A stretch of 6,084 bases of DNA from assembly GCA_003158705.1 (NCBI GenBank), contig PMKX01000144.1, positions 1 through 6,084 on the forward strand, written 5' to 3'. The first letter of the stretch is position 1, and each line of letters opens with the position of its first letter. This stretch comes from Actinomycetota bacterium (GTDB taxonomy: Bacteria; Actinomycetota; Thermoleophilia; UBA2241). A model generated the notes under the pieces. The model saw only the letters and a list, made by a program, of their open reading frames with translations, had not been told where the DNA came from and did not search any database. The position numbers and the translations under genes are program-made. Shown piece by piece: positions 1 through 4,640 of the stretch.

Positions 1-6
1 GCGTAC

Positions 7-933
7 CTAGGTCCCGCGCACCGCCAGCACCAGCAGCTCGGCGGCGAGCACCAAAGCCGGGTACAGGCTGGCGTGGTTGAAGTAAGAGGCGGCCTGGGCG
101 CTCGTCGGCCGGCGCAGGATCTGCACGGCCGGCCGGCCCAGCGACCAGCCGCCCAGCGCCAGCGCCAGTAGCACAGCCGCAAGCGGCAGCGGCAAAGCGG
201 CGGTAGCGACCAGCGTCGCCGCCGCCACGACCGCGGTCGCGGTAGCAGCTGCGGGACAGCCGAAGGTGGTCGCCACCGTCCTGATACCCACGCGGGCGTC
301 GGACTCCAGATCGGCGAGGTCATTGGCCAGATTGCGACCGCCGATCTCCCACAGCGCCAGGAAGACGAACACGGCCAGCGCCGGCCAGCGCAGCGGCGCC
401 ACAGCAGTCCAGCCAGCCAGCCCTCCGAGACCTACCATCAGGCCCGAGACGATCGTCTTCAGCCACGTGACCGATCGCAGGCCGCAGTAGGCGACCTCCA
501 GCCCGACCGCTCCGGCGAAGCAGGCCAGGCAGAGCGGGCTGAGGACGAACGCCGCGCCGGCAGCGATGATGCCCAAAGCCAGCACCCAGGCACCGGCCAC
601 CGTGAGCGTGAGGTCGCCGCGCGCCAAGGGGTGACGCAGGAACGTGGTGTCGATGTCGTAGCCCTCCACGTCGTCCTTGCCGGCGCGCAACGAGCGCGCG
701 TCGACCTCGCGGTCCAGCACATCGTTGAGCGAGAAGACGGCGAAGAACCCGGACCAGGCCGCCACGAGACCTATGACCGTCGTGCGCAGGGCAGGCAGCC
801 CGTGGAGGGCCAGCACGGCGGCGAGCCCGGGTTGCGCCATGGAGAGCAGCGCTTGCTGGCCTCGCGAGAGGTCAAAGAGCAAGCTCGGCAGGCCGGGCGC
901 TCGGGTGGCTGCCTTGGCGGTATGCGCGGTCAT
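7..933 (-). CDS. UbiA-family membrane prenyltransferase
   Basis: A 308-residue, very hydrophobic protein with about eight to nine predicted membrane helices. Enzymes of the UbiA family transfer a polyprenyl chain from its diphosphate to an acceptor inside the membrane, in quinone, heme, chlorophyll or lipid synthesis. Both Asp-rich, Mg-diphosphate-binding motifs are visible: NDVLDREVD at residues 70-78 and NDLADLESD at 204-212, the latter followed by GIRTVA. The phrase WEIGGRN at 195-201 precedes the second motif. The length is normal for the family. The ATG at 933 is the only reasonable start: the closest purine-rich stretch, GAGGAG, lies 13 bases upstream, which is farther than usual, and no in-frame start lies further up. 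The gene lies 55 bp downstream of mscL. The acceptor cannot be told from sequence, and no quinone-pathway genes are adjacent, so no specific gene name is given. Family assignment is secure; substrate is unknown. Confidence 0.88.
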   Translation of the reverse strand: MTAHTAKAATRAPGLPSLLFDLSRGQQALLSMAQPGLAAVLALHGLPALRTTVIGLVAAWSGFFAVFSLNDVLDREVDARSLRAGKDDVEGYDIDTTFLRHPLARGDLTLTVAGAWVLALGIIAAGAAFVLSPLCLACFAGAVGLEVAYCGLRSVTWLKTIVSGLMVGLGGLAGWTAVAPLRWPALAVFVFLALWEIGGRNLANDLADLESDARVGIRTVATTFGCPAAATATAVVAAATLVATAALPLPLAAVLLALALGGWSLGRPAVQILRRPTSAQAASYFNHASLYPALVLAAELLVLAVRGT

Positions 934-988
934 TTCGTGGCCTGCGCTCCTCGCCGGTAGCCCTCGCCACGGCCTCCCGGCTGTCGAT

Positions 989-1390
989 TCAGACCTGTGG
1001 CGAGGCGCAGAAGGCGCACTTCCTGGCCTCGGCCGGGATGTCGCTCAGGCACTCCTGGCACTTCTTGATGCTCGGGTCGGGGGCCGGCTCGCTGCGGTAG
1101 CGGGCCATGACCTTGTTCACCGGCTGCACGACGAAGAAGAACACCGCCGTGGCCACCGAGAGGAAGTTGATGATGGCGTTGATGAAGGAGCCGTATAGGA
1201 ACACGCTGTTGTGGATCACGAAGTGGAGCTGGGAGAAGTCGGGCTTGCCGATGATGGCAGCGATGATCGGCATGATCAGGTCGTCGATGAGGGCCTTGAC
1301 CACGGCGCCGAAGGCGACGCCGACGACGATGCCCACAGCCAAGTCGACGACGTTGCCCCTGAGCAGGAATGCCTTGAAGTCCTTCAACAT
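989..1390 (-). CDS. mscL: Large-conductance mechanosensitive channel MscL with Cys4 C-terminal tail
   Basis: A 133-residue MscL, the homopentameric inner-membrane pore that opens under membrane tension to release solutes during hypo-osmotic shock. The start shows the family signature: an amphipathic N-terminal helix (MLKDFKAFLLRGN), then the pore-lining TM1 at about residues 15-45 with DLAVGIVVGVAFG. TM2 spans about 69-90, followed by a basic cytoplasmic segment. The C-terminal tail differs from the E. coli helical bundle: it carries CQEC at 111-114 and CAFC at 125-128, a CX2C-X10-CX2C arrangement resembling a zinc ribbon. I recall similar tails in other high-GC and cyanobacterial MscL proteins. 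The ATG is preceded by GGGAGGG with a 5-base spacer. It lies 86 bp downstream of the small membrane protein gene, so it may be co-transcribed with it or have its own promoter. Confidence 0.96.
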   Translation of the reverse strand: MLKDFKAFLLRGNVVDLAVGIVVGVAFGAVVKALIDDLIMPIIAAIIGKPDFSQLHFVIHNSVFLYGSFINAIINFLSVATAVFFFVVQPVNKVMARYRSEPAPDPSIKKCQECLSDIPAEARKCAFCASPQV

Positions 1391-1476
1391 CTAGTCCCTC
1401 CCGGTGCGCTTGTGTGGTCGGCACGATACCACGGGCGAACGACCGCCGGCGCGGTGCCGGGGTCACGCCCTCGCGT

Positions 1477-1677
1477 CTAGAAGCGGCGGGACTTCGGTGG
1501 CGGGTACACGTACCGGGCGATGGTGGCCGACAACCACCCCAGGACCCAGCCGGCAAAGACTAGGACGACGGCATGGCCGGTGTTCTTGGGATGGGCCGCA
1601 CCGACCGCGAAGATGACCGCCCAGACGGCGAAGCAGCCGATGCTGTACGCCGTGTACGTGTTCAGTCGACGTCGCAT
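1477..1677 (-). CDS. Small two-helix membrane protein, function unknown
   Basis: A 66-residue protein not recognised as a named family. It has an Arg-rich start (MRRRLNTYT), a first hydrophobic helix at about residues 10-28, a short polar turn (AHPKNTGH), a second helix at about 36-53, and a basic Pro-rich end (PPPKSRRF). By the positive-inside rule both ends should be cytoplasmic, giving a helical hairpin in the membrane. The start at 1677 is chosen because GGGAGGG sits 7 bases upstream. An in-frame ATG further up would place this ribosome site inside the coding region, and the extra N-terminal residues look like non-coding composition. It lies upstream of mscL on the same strand, so a membrane or osmotic-stress link is possible but unproven. 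Confidence 0.7.
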   Translation of the reverse strand: MRRRLNTYTAYSIGCFAVWAVIFAVGAAHPKNTGHAVVLVFAGWVLGWLSATIARYVYPPPKSRRF

Positions 1678-1775
1678 GTGCGGACCCTCCCAGATCATCA
1701 AACCGTCTCGCGATCGGCGGCCAGCCCGCCTCTGCCCTGCCTGGCCAGCGCGAACCCGGCTGGTCATGAAGGTCG

Positions 1776-1811
1776 CGAGGGGCGGGGCGCTTCCAGGCGC
1801 CCCGCCCCTCG
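1776..1811 (-). terminator. GC hairpin downstream of the superoxide dismutase gene
   Basis: A perfect 15-bp inverted repeat (1776-1790 with 1797-1811) encloses the 6-base loop TTCCAG. The hairpin starts 25 bases after the superoxide dismutase stop codon, the usual place for an intrinsic terminator. The stem is almost all G and C. On the minus strand it is followed by CGACCTTCAT, so there is no proper U tract. It could act as an intrinsic terminator of the U-poor kind seen in high-GC bacteria, or protect the 3' end of the mRNA. Confidence 0.7.
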
Positions 1812-1836
1812 AGCGGTATCTGCTCGCGTTCTGCGA

Positions 1837-2439
1837 CTAGCGAGCGGCCGCCAGATTGGCCGCCACGAACTCCCAGTTGACCAGCTTGTCGAAGAACGTC
1901 TGCACCCAGTCAGGGCGGCGGTTCTGGTAGTCCAGATAGTAAGCGTGCTCCCACACATCCACCGTGAGCAGCGCCTTCTTGGCCGGCGGCACTGGCATCT
2001 CGGCGTTGGGCGTGCTCACGATCTCGAGCTGGCCGCCGGACAGCACGAGCCAAGCCCAGCCGCTGCCGAAGCGGCCCACGGCAGCGGCCTTGAAGGCCTC
2101 GACGAACTGCTCATGGCTGCCGAAGGCGGCGGCGATCCGCTCGCCGACTTCGCCGGTCGGCGCGCCGCCGCCGCCGGGCTTCATGCCGTTCCAGAAGAAG
2201 GTGTGGTTCCACACCTGGGCGGCGTTGTTGAACACCGGCATCTTGGCGGCGTCACCGGCCACGGCACCGATGACCTCCTCCAGCGTCTTGTTCTCGAGCT
2301 CGGTGCCGGCGGTGAGCTTGTTGAGCGTGTCGACGTAGGTGCGGTGGTGCTTGCCGTAATGGAAGCTGATGGTGCGCGCCGAGTAGGCGGGCTCGAGAGC
2401 GTCCTCGGCGTACGGGAGCGGCGGTAGTTCGAAGGCCAC
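1837..2439 (-). CDS. sodB: Superoxide dismutase, Fe-type (Fe/Mn family)
   Basis: A 200-residue cytoplasmic enzyme that converts superoxide to oxygen and hydrogen peroxide. All four metal ligands of the Fe/Mn family are present: His27 (SFHYGKHH), His79 (VWNHTFFW), Asp161 and His165 (DVWEHAYYLDYQ). The metal-tuning Gln is at position 75 in FNNAAQVWNH, and Ala129 sits in GSGWAWL. This is the Fe-type arrangement of E. coli SodB rather than the Mn-type; cambialistic use cannot be excluded. The N-terminus (FELPPLPY) is nearly SodB-like and no signal peptide is seen. The start is GTG at 2439, with an excellent AAGGAGG ribosome site 4 bases upstream. The gene follows the Rieske/FTR operon, separated from it by a 26-bp palindrome, and is followed by a hairpin. 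It may have its own promoter or depend on read-through. Confidence 0.96.
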   Translation of the reverse strand: MAFELPPLPYAEDALEPAYSARTISFHYGKHHRTYVDTLNKLTAGTELENKTLEEVIGAVAGDAAKMPVFNNAAQVWNHTFFWNGMKPGGGGAPTGEVGERIAAAFGSHEQFVEAFKAAAVGRFGSGWAWLVLSGGQLEIVSTPNAEMPVPPAKKALLTVDVWEHAYYLDYQNRRPDWVQTFFDKLVNWEFVAANLAAAR

Positions 2440-2443
2440 GTCT

Positions 2444-2450
2444 CCTCCTT
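2444..2450 (-). promoter_or_regulatory. Ribosome-binding site deciding the GTG start of sodB
   Basis: On the minus strand this reads AAGGAGG, a full match to the anti-Shine-Dalgarno core, with a 4-base spacer to the GTG codon at 2437-2439. It supports a GTG start and suggests strong translation. Confidence 0.85.
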
Positions 2451-2486
2451 TGTCGGGTTGACGGATCGATCTGATTGTCGGAGCGG

Positions 2487-2512
2487 CGGGGGAGCCGGTA
2501 CCGGCTCCCCCG
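2487..2512 (-). terminator. Perfect 26-bp palindrome closing the Rieske/FTR operon
   Basis: The 13-base half-site CGGGGGAGCCGGT is followed directly by its exact reverse complement, centred on a GGTACC. In RNA it would form an 11-bp GC-rich stem with a 4-base loop. It begins three bases after the stop codon of the last Rieske gene and ends 47 bases before the sodB start. The position argues for a transcription terminator or mRNA 3'-end stabiliser. No U tract follows on the minus strand (CGCTCCGACAATC). Because it is a perfect palindrome in the only space available for a sodB promoter, an operator role is a real alternative. Confidence 0.62.
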
Positions 2513-2515
2513 TGG

Positions 2516-2905
2516 TCATACGTCGACGAAGACCGCCCCGTCCTCTATCTTCACCGGCCAGGTCTTGAGGTCGTGGATGCGGATCCTCCACTGCATGCGA
2601 TGCTCGAGGCTGAACCAGCGCTGCACAGGCTCCGGCAACGGCTCGTCACCCATGTCGTGCTCGATCGCGTAGCTGAGCGCCTTGCCGTTGCGGATGTCGA
2701 ACTGCACGTTGTGGAAGGCACACGTGAGCACCCAGCCGTCGAGGGCGCCCTGGTCGAGCGGCCCGTTCATGTGACCGCAGCGCCGGCCGACTGCGTAGAC
2801 CGCGTTGTCGTAGTTGCAGAGCGTGATCTCCTCGTCGTCGCCGGCGCGCACGTACTTCAGGCCACCCGGGGCGATCTCGTCCAGCTTGGCTACCTCAGTC
2901 CACAT
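2516..2905 (-). CDS. Rieske [2Fe-2S] protein with extended C-terminus (operon gene 4)
   Basis: A 129-residue soluble Rieske ferredoxin-like protein, an electron carrier with a [2Fe-2S] cluster held by two Cys and two His. The ligands are Cys43-Gly-His45 and Cys62-Ala-Phe-His65, separated by 16 residues, with the usual FDIRNG after the second pair. It lacks the extra disulfide cysteines of cytochrome bc1-type Rieske proteins. After the cluster domain, where small Rieske ferredoxins normally end within about 30 residues, it has an inserted stretch of about 40 residues (74-112) rich in Trp, Arg and acidic residues (RWFSLEHRMQWRIRIHDL) before the closing strand PVKIEDGAVFVDV. No membrane segment or signal peptide is present. 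A strong GAGGAGGGG ribosome site sits 4 bases before the ATG. The gene follows the FTR-like gene by 13 bp. No oxygenase catalytic domain is present, so it is a carrier or subunit, not a complete dioxygenase. Confidence 0.9.
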   Translation of the reverse strand: MWTEVAKLDEIAPGGLKYVRAGDDEEITLCNYDNAVYAVGRRCGHMNGPLDQGALDGWVLTCAFHNVQFDIRNGKALSYAIEHDMGDEPLPEPVQRWFSLEHRMQWRIRIHDLKTWPVKIEDGAVFVDV

Positions 2906-2918
2906 ACCGCCCCTCCTC

Positions 2919-3245
2919 TCAGATCTCGTCTTCGGGTATCTGCGGTAGCACGCTCGGGTCAGTGACGTCCTTGTGCACGAAGAGCCCGCACCAGCACCGC
3001 CTCATGGCATCGAAGTGCCGCCGATGGAAGGGGATGCACGGGCAGACGATCTTCATGTCCTCGGCACGCACCTTGGTGCGCCTCTGACACGGGCAGTAGG
3101 GCGCGCCGGTGTCGAGCTCGGTCTTGACCTCCGCCTCGAGCAGCATGTCGACGAGCTCCTCGTCGGGCGTGAACTTGTAGCCCAGCGGGTCCACGACCTT
3201 GCCGAAGAGGTAACGGAAGACTTCCTTTCTGGCGGCAGTGTCCAC
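2919..3245 (-). CDS. Ferredoxin-thioredoxin reductase-like catalytic protein, CWC variant
   Basis: A 108-residue protein of the FTR catalytic (beta) family. Such enzymes hold a [4Fe-4S] cluster next to a redox-active disulfide and use single electrons from a carrier to reduce a protein disulfide. All six family cysteines are present in three CXC pairs: CPC at 51-53, CPC at 68-70 and CWC at 84-86. By alignment Cys51, 68, 70 and 84 should bind the cluster, while Cys53 and Cys86 form the active disulfide. Two oddities: the catalytic His of the classical CHC motif is Trp85, and the spacings are 14 and 13 residues rather than the 16 and 8 of the plant and cyanobacterial enzyme. No FTR variable subunit is encoded here. 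The start is placed at the GTG at 3245, because GGGGAGG lies 5 bases before it and would overlap the earlier GTG at 3251. It starts 11 bp after the glutaredoxin stop. Confidence 0.9.
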   Translation of the reverse strand: MDTAARKEVFRYLFGKVVDPLGYKFTPDEELVDMLLEAEVKTELDTGAPYCPCQRRTKVRAEDMKIVCPCIPFHRRHFDAMRRCWCGLFVHKDVTDPSVLPQIPEDEI

Positions 3246-3250
3246 GTGCA

Positions 3251-3257
3251 CCTCCCC
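3251..3257 (-). promoter_or_regulatory. Ribosome-binding site choosing the second GTG of the FTR-like gene
   Basis: On the minus strand this reads GGGGAGG. It runs into the first in-frame GTG (3249-3251) but lies 5 bases ahead of the second (3243-3245), which is therefore the better start. Confidence 0.65.
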
Positions 3258-3511
3258 TACTTGATGCCGAGCAGGTCGGCGTATCTCTCCGGGCGGAAGC
3301 CGACCACGACGCTGCCGTCGATGACCACCACCGGAAAGGCATGACTGCCGCTCAACTCGTGCGCCTTATCGGCCGCCGCGTCGCCTTCCTGGTCGGGCAG
3401 CTCGTCTATGTTGATGAACTCGCAGGCGACCTGCTGGGCGGTGAACCACTCCCTGGCGCGCTTGCACCAAGGGCAGGTGCTGAGCGCATAGACGACCACG
3501 TCTTGACTCAT
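3257..3511 (-). CDS. Glutaredoxin / NrdH-type thiol-disulfide protein
   Basis: An 84-residue thioredoxin-fold protein, the normal size for a small glutaredoxin or NrdH redoxin. The dithiol active site is Cys13-Pro-Trp-Cys16 after strand 1 (VVVYALST). The cis-proline is Pro60 in HAFPVVVIDG, and the closing GFRPERY resembles NrdH redoxins. A further Cys30 lies in VACEFINID. It would exchange disulfides with client proteins. Its own reductant is usually glutathione or thioredoxin reductase, but the FTR-like protein encoded immediately downstream is an attractive reductant here (inference). The ATG overlaps the stop of the upstream Rieske gene in an ATGA arrangement, indicating translational coupling. 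No ribonucleotide reductase gene is nearby, so an NrdH role has no local support. Confidence 0.92.
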   Translation of the reverse strand: MSQDVVVYALSTCPWCKRAREWFTAQQVACEFINIDELPDQEGDAAADKAHELSGSHAFPVVVIDGSVVVGFRPERYADLLGIK

Positions 3512-3834
3512 GACGCCGCCTCGGGCAGTTCCACGAGCACCTTGCCTTCCTTCCTCTTGACGCGGTATGTGCCGATCGAAAGCTCCTTTGCATCCAGAAA
3601 GGCGCCGCTGCGGATGTCGAAGCGCCAGTCATGGCACGGACAGGTGAGCACGAAGCCCTCGAGCTTGCCGCCCTCGAGCGGGCAACCCATGTGCGCGCAC
3701 CTGTTGCGGACGGCGTAGATGGCGCCGTCCGTCTTGATGAGCAGCAGGCCTACGCCCTTGGGATTGATGGGCGTGGGCAAGCCTTCTTGCAGCTTCACTT
3801 CCTCGAGGGTGGCGACCCACGGTGACTCTGACAC
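3508..3834 (-). CDS. Rieske [2Fe-2S] protein with bc1-like disulfide cysteines (operon gene 1)
   Basis: A 108-residue soluble Rieske ferredoxin, the size of a stand-alone electron carrier of the biphenyl-dioxygenase ferredoxin or NirD type. Cluster ligands are Cys46-Ala-His48 and Cys65-Pro-Cys67-His68, 16 residues apart. Cys51 (HMGCPLEGG) and Cys67 (CPCH) occupy the positions that form the stabilising disulfide in cytochrome bc1 Rieske proteins, which is not universal in small ferredoxins. No transmembrane anchor or signal peptide is present, so it should be cytoplasmic. It is the first gene of a tight operon and its stop overlaps the glutaredoxin start by four bases. Two GTG codons six bases apart can serve as start (3840 and 3834). 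AGGGGG overlaps the first and lies 5 bases before the second, so 3834 is preferred. An oxygenase or nitrite reductase partner would be needed for those classical roles, and none is visible. Confidence 0.9.
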   Translation of the reverse strand: MSESPWVATLEEVKLQEGLPTPINPKGVGLLLIKTDGAIYAVRNRCAHMGCPLEGGKLEGFVLTCPCHDWRFDIRSGAFLDAKELSIGTYRVKRKEGKVLVELPEAAS

Positions 3835-3849
3835 AGACACCCCCTGCCT

Positions 3850-3872
3850 GCGCGACGCCGAAGGCGACGCGC
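3850..3872 (-). repeat. Imperfect inverted repeat just upstream of the redox operon
   Basis: Arms 3850-3859 and 3863-3872 can pair over 9 of 10 positions (one A-A mismatch) around a GAA loop. The hairpin ends four bases above the AGGGGG ribosome site of the first Rieske gene, so in the operon's leader RNA it could affect translation. GC-rich DNA gives such repeats by chance, so a function is only a possibility. Confidence 0.35.
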
Positions 3873-3892
3873 GCTCCGTTCCTGGTGGTCGG

Positions 3893-3925
3893 GGCGCCGG
3901 CGCGATGCCACTGCTCGCCGGCGCC
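3893..3925 (-). repeat. Inverted repeat between nitroreductase and redox operon
   Basis: Arms GGCGCCGGCG (3893-3902) and CGCCGGCGCC (3916-3925) pair perfectly over 10 bp around a 13-base loop. It lies about 50 bases after the nitroreductase stop. It may be a U-less terminator of that gene or part of the operon's control region. No T run follows on the minus strand. Confidence 0.4.
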
Positions 3926-3976
3926 GCCCACTAGTCTCTCACACGTCAACGAGGTCCAAACCGCAGCGCCGCCCGC

Positions 3977-4480
3977 TCACCAGCGCTCGCGATGCACACG
4001 CTCGGCAAGAAAGCGCTGCGCCGGCGGCTTGTGCTCGGCCGGGTAGCCGACGGGGATGAGCGCGAACGGCACCACCTGTTCAGGCACGCCCAGCAAATGG
4101 CGCAGTCCGTCCACGCGCTCTTGACGCGGGTACACACCCAGCCACACCGTGCCCAGACCCATCTCTTGCGCCTCGATGAGGATGTTCTCGGTGGCCGCGG
4201 AGCAGTCCTCGATCCAGTAGCCCTTGTTGGTCTCGAGTGCGAGATCACCGCAGACCAGGATGGCGACGGGAGCCTCGGCGAGCATGCCCGAGAACGGGTG
4301 GAACTTGGGGATCTCGTCCAAAATCGCCCGGTCGCGGATGACGATGAACTGCCAGGGCTGCTCATTGCCGGCCGAGGGCGCGCTCATAGCCGCCGTGAGC
4401 AGCCGTTCGACTTGCTCGTCGGAGACCGGCTGGTCGGTGTACTTGCGGATGCTGCGTCGTGACAGGACTGCGTCTTCCAT
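3977..4480 (-). CDS. Nitroreductase-family FMN oxidoreductase
   Basis: A 167-residue protein of the FMN-dependent nitroreductase family, shorter than NfsB-type enzymes (about 217) and matching the compact branch common in anaerobes and archaea. FMN-contacting motifs are visible: RRSIRKY at residues 8-14, SAPSAGNEQPWQF at 33-45, and MGLGTVWLG at 107-115. Family members usually work as homodimers that use NAD(P)H to reduce nitroaromatics, quinones or flavins; the natural substrate here cannot be told. The ATG at 4480 has GGGAGGG 4 bases upstream. The gene lies on the same strand as, and upstream of, the Rieske/FTR operon, with a 130-140 bp gap containing hairpins. It is probably a separate unit, though read-through is possible. 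It is divergent from the FAD dehydrogenase gene. Confidence 0.93.
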   Translation of the reverse strand: MEDAVLSRRSIRKYTDQPVSDEQVERLLTAAMSAPSAGNEQPWQFIVIRDRAILDEIPKFHPFSGMLAEAPVAILVCGDLALETNKGYWIEDCSAATENILIEAQEMGLGTVWLGVYPRQERVDGLRHLLGVPEQVVPFALIPVGYPAEHKPPAQRFLAERVHRERW

Positions 4481-4545
4481 CGGTCCCTCCCGAGGCGGGC
4501 GGCTTTGGCGAGTGAGGGCATCCTACCCACTGCCGGCGCGCCCGA

Positions 4546-4561
4546 CGCCGCCCAGGCGGCG
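4546..4561. repeat. Short GC inverted repeat abutting the divergent promoter
   Basis: CGCCGCC (4546-4552) and GGCGGCG (4555-4561) are exact complements separated by two bases. The repeat ends two bases before the proposed -35 box at 4564 in the divergent intergenic region. It could be an operator or a chance GC palindrome. Confidence 0.35.
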
Positions 4562-4563
4562 CG

Positions 4564-4592
4564 TTGTGTTCGTCCACGCCGGGCGCTATCAT
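4564..4592 (+). promoter_or_regulatory. Candidate sigma-70-type promoter for the FAD dehydrogenase-purA unit
   Basis: TTGTGT (4564-4569) and TATCAT (4587-4592) are separated by the ideal 17 bases. The -10 box matches TATAAT at five of six positions; the -35 box matches TTGACA at only its first three. Transcription would begin near 4599, giving a leader of about 40 bases before the ATG at 4641. It stands out in a very GC-rich setting, but it is a pattern match only. Confidence 0.45.
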
Positions 4593-4640
4593 GCCGTAAA
4601 GGGAACCTCCTTCCGTCTGCGAACTCCCCCCTGCACAGCT

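Noticed and set aside
1446..1460. CCGGC/GCCGG hairpin between the small membrane gene and mscL as a terminator
   Set aside because: A 5-bp stem with no T run is expected by chance in such GC-rich DNA.
1678..1767. Longer start for the small membrane protein
   Set aside because: The added residues are Arg/Gly-rich non-coding-like sequence, and the ribosome site GGGAGGG would fall inside the coding region.
1573..2427. A 284-codon plus-strand open frame opposite sodB
   Set aside because: It covers sodB and its terminator in antisense, shows no domain, and its composition mirrors the sodB codons.
2464..2471. GATCGATC as a regulator site upstream of sodB
   Set aside because: An 8-bp palindrome is too short and common, and it matches no Fur- or PerR-like box that I can recognise.
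2516..3834. Rieske proteins as parts of an aromatic-ring dioxygenase or assimilatory nitrite reductase
   Set aside because: No oxygenase alpha/beta subunit, ferredoxin reductase or NirB-like gene is present, and the partners encoded here are thiol-redox proteins.
3944..3949. TTGACG on the minus strand as a -35 box for the redox operon
   Set aside because: No acceptable -10 box lies 16-18 bases downstream; that position is CGGCGC-like.
4520..4525. TAGGAT on the minus strand as a -10 box for nitroreductase
   Set aside because: It matches TATAAT at only four positions and has no -35 partner at the right distance.
4224..4640. N-terminal extension of the FAD dehydrogenase frame across the nitroreductase gene
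   Set aside because: The upstream part is antisense to nitroreductase and the Rossmann fold begins just after the ATG at 4641.
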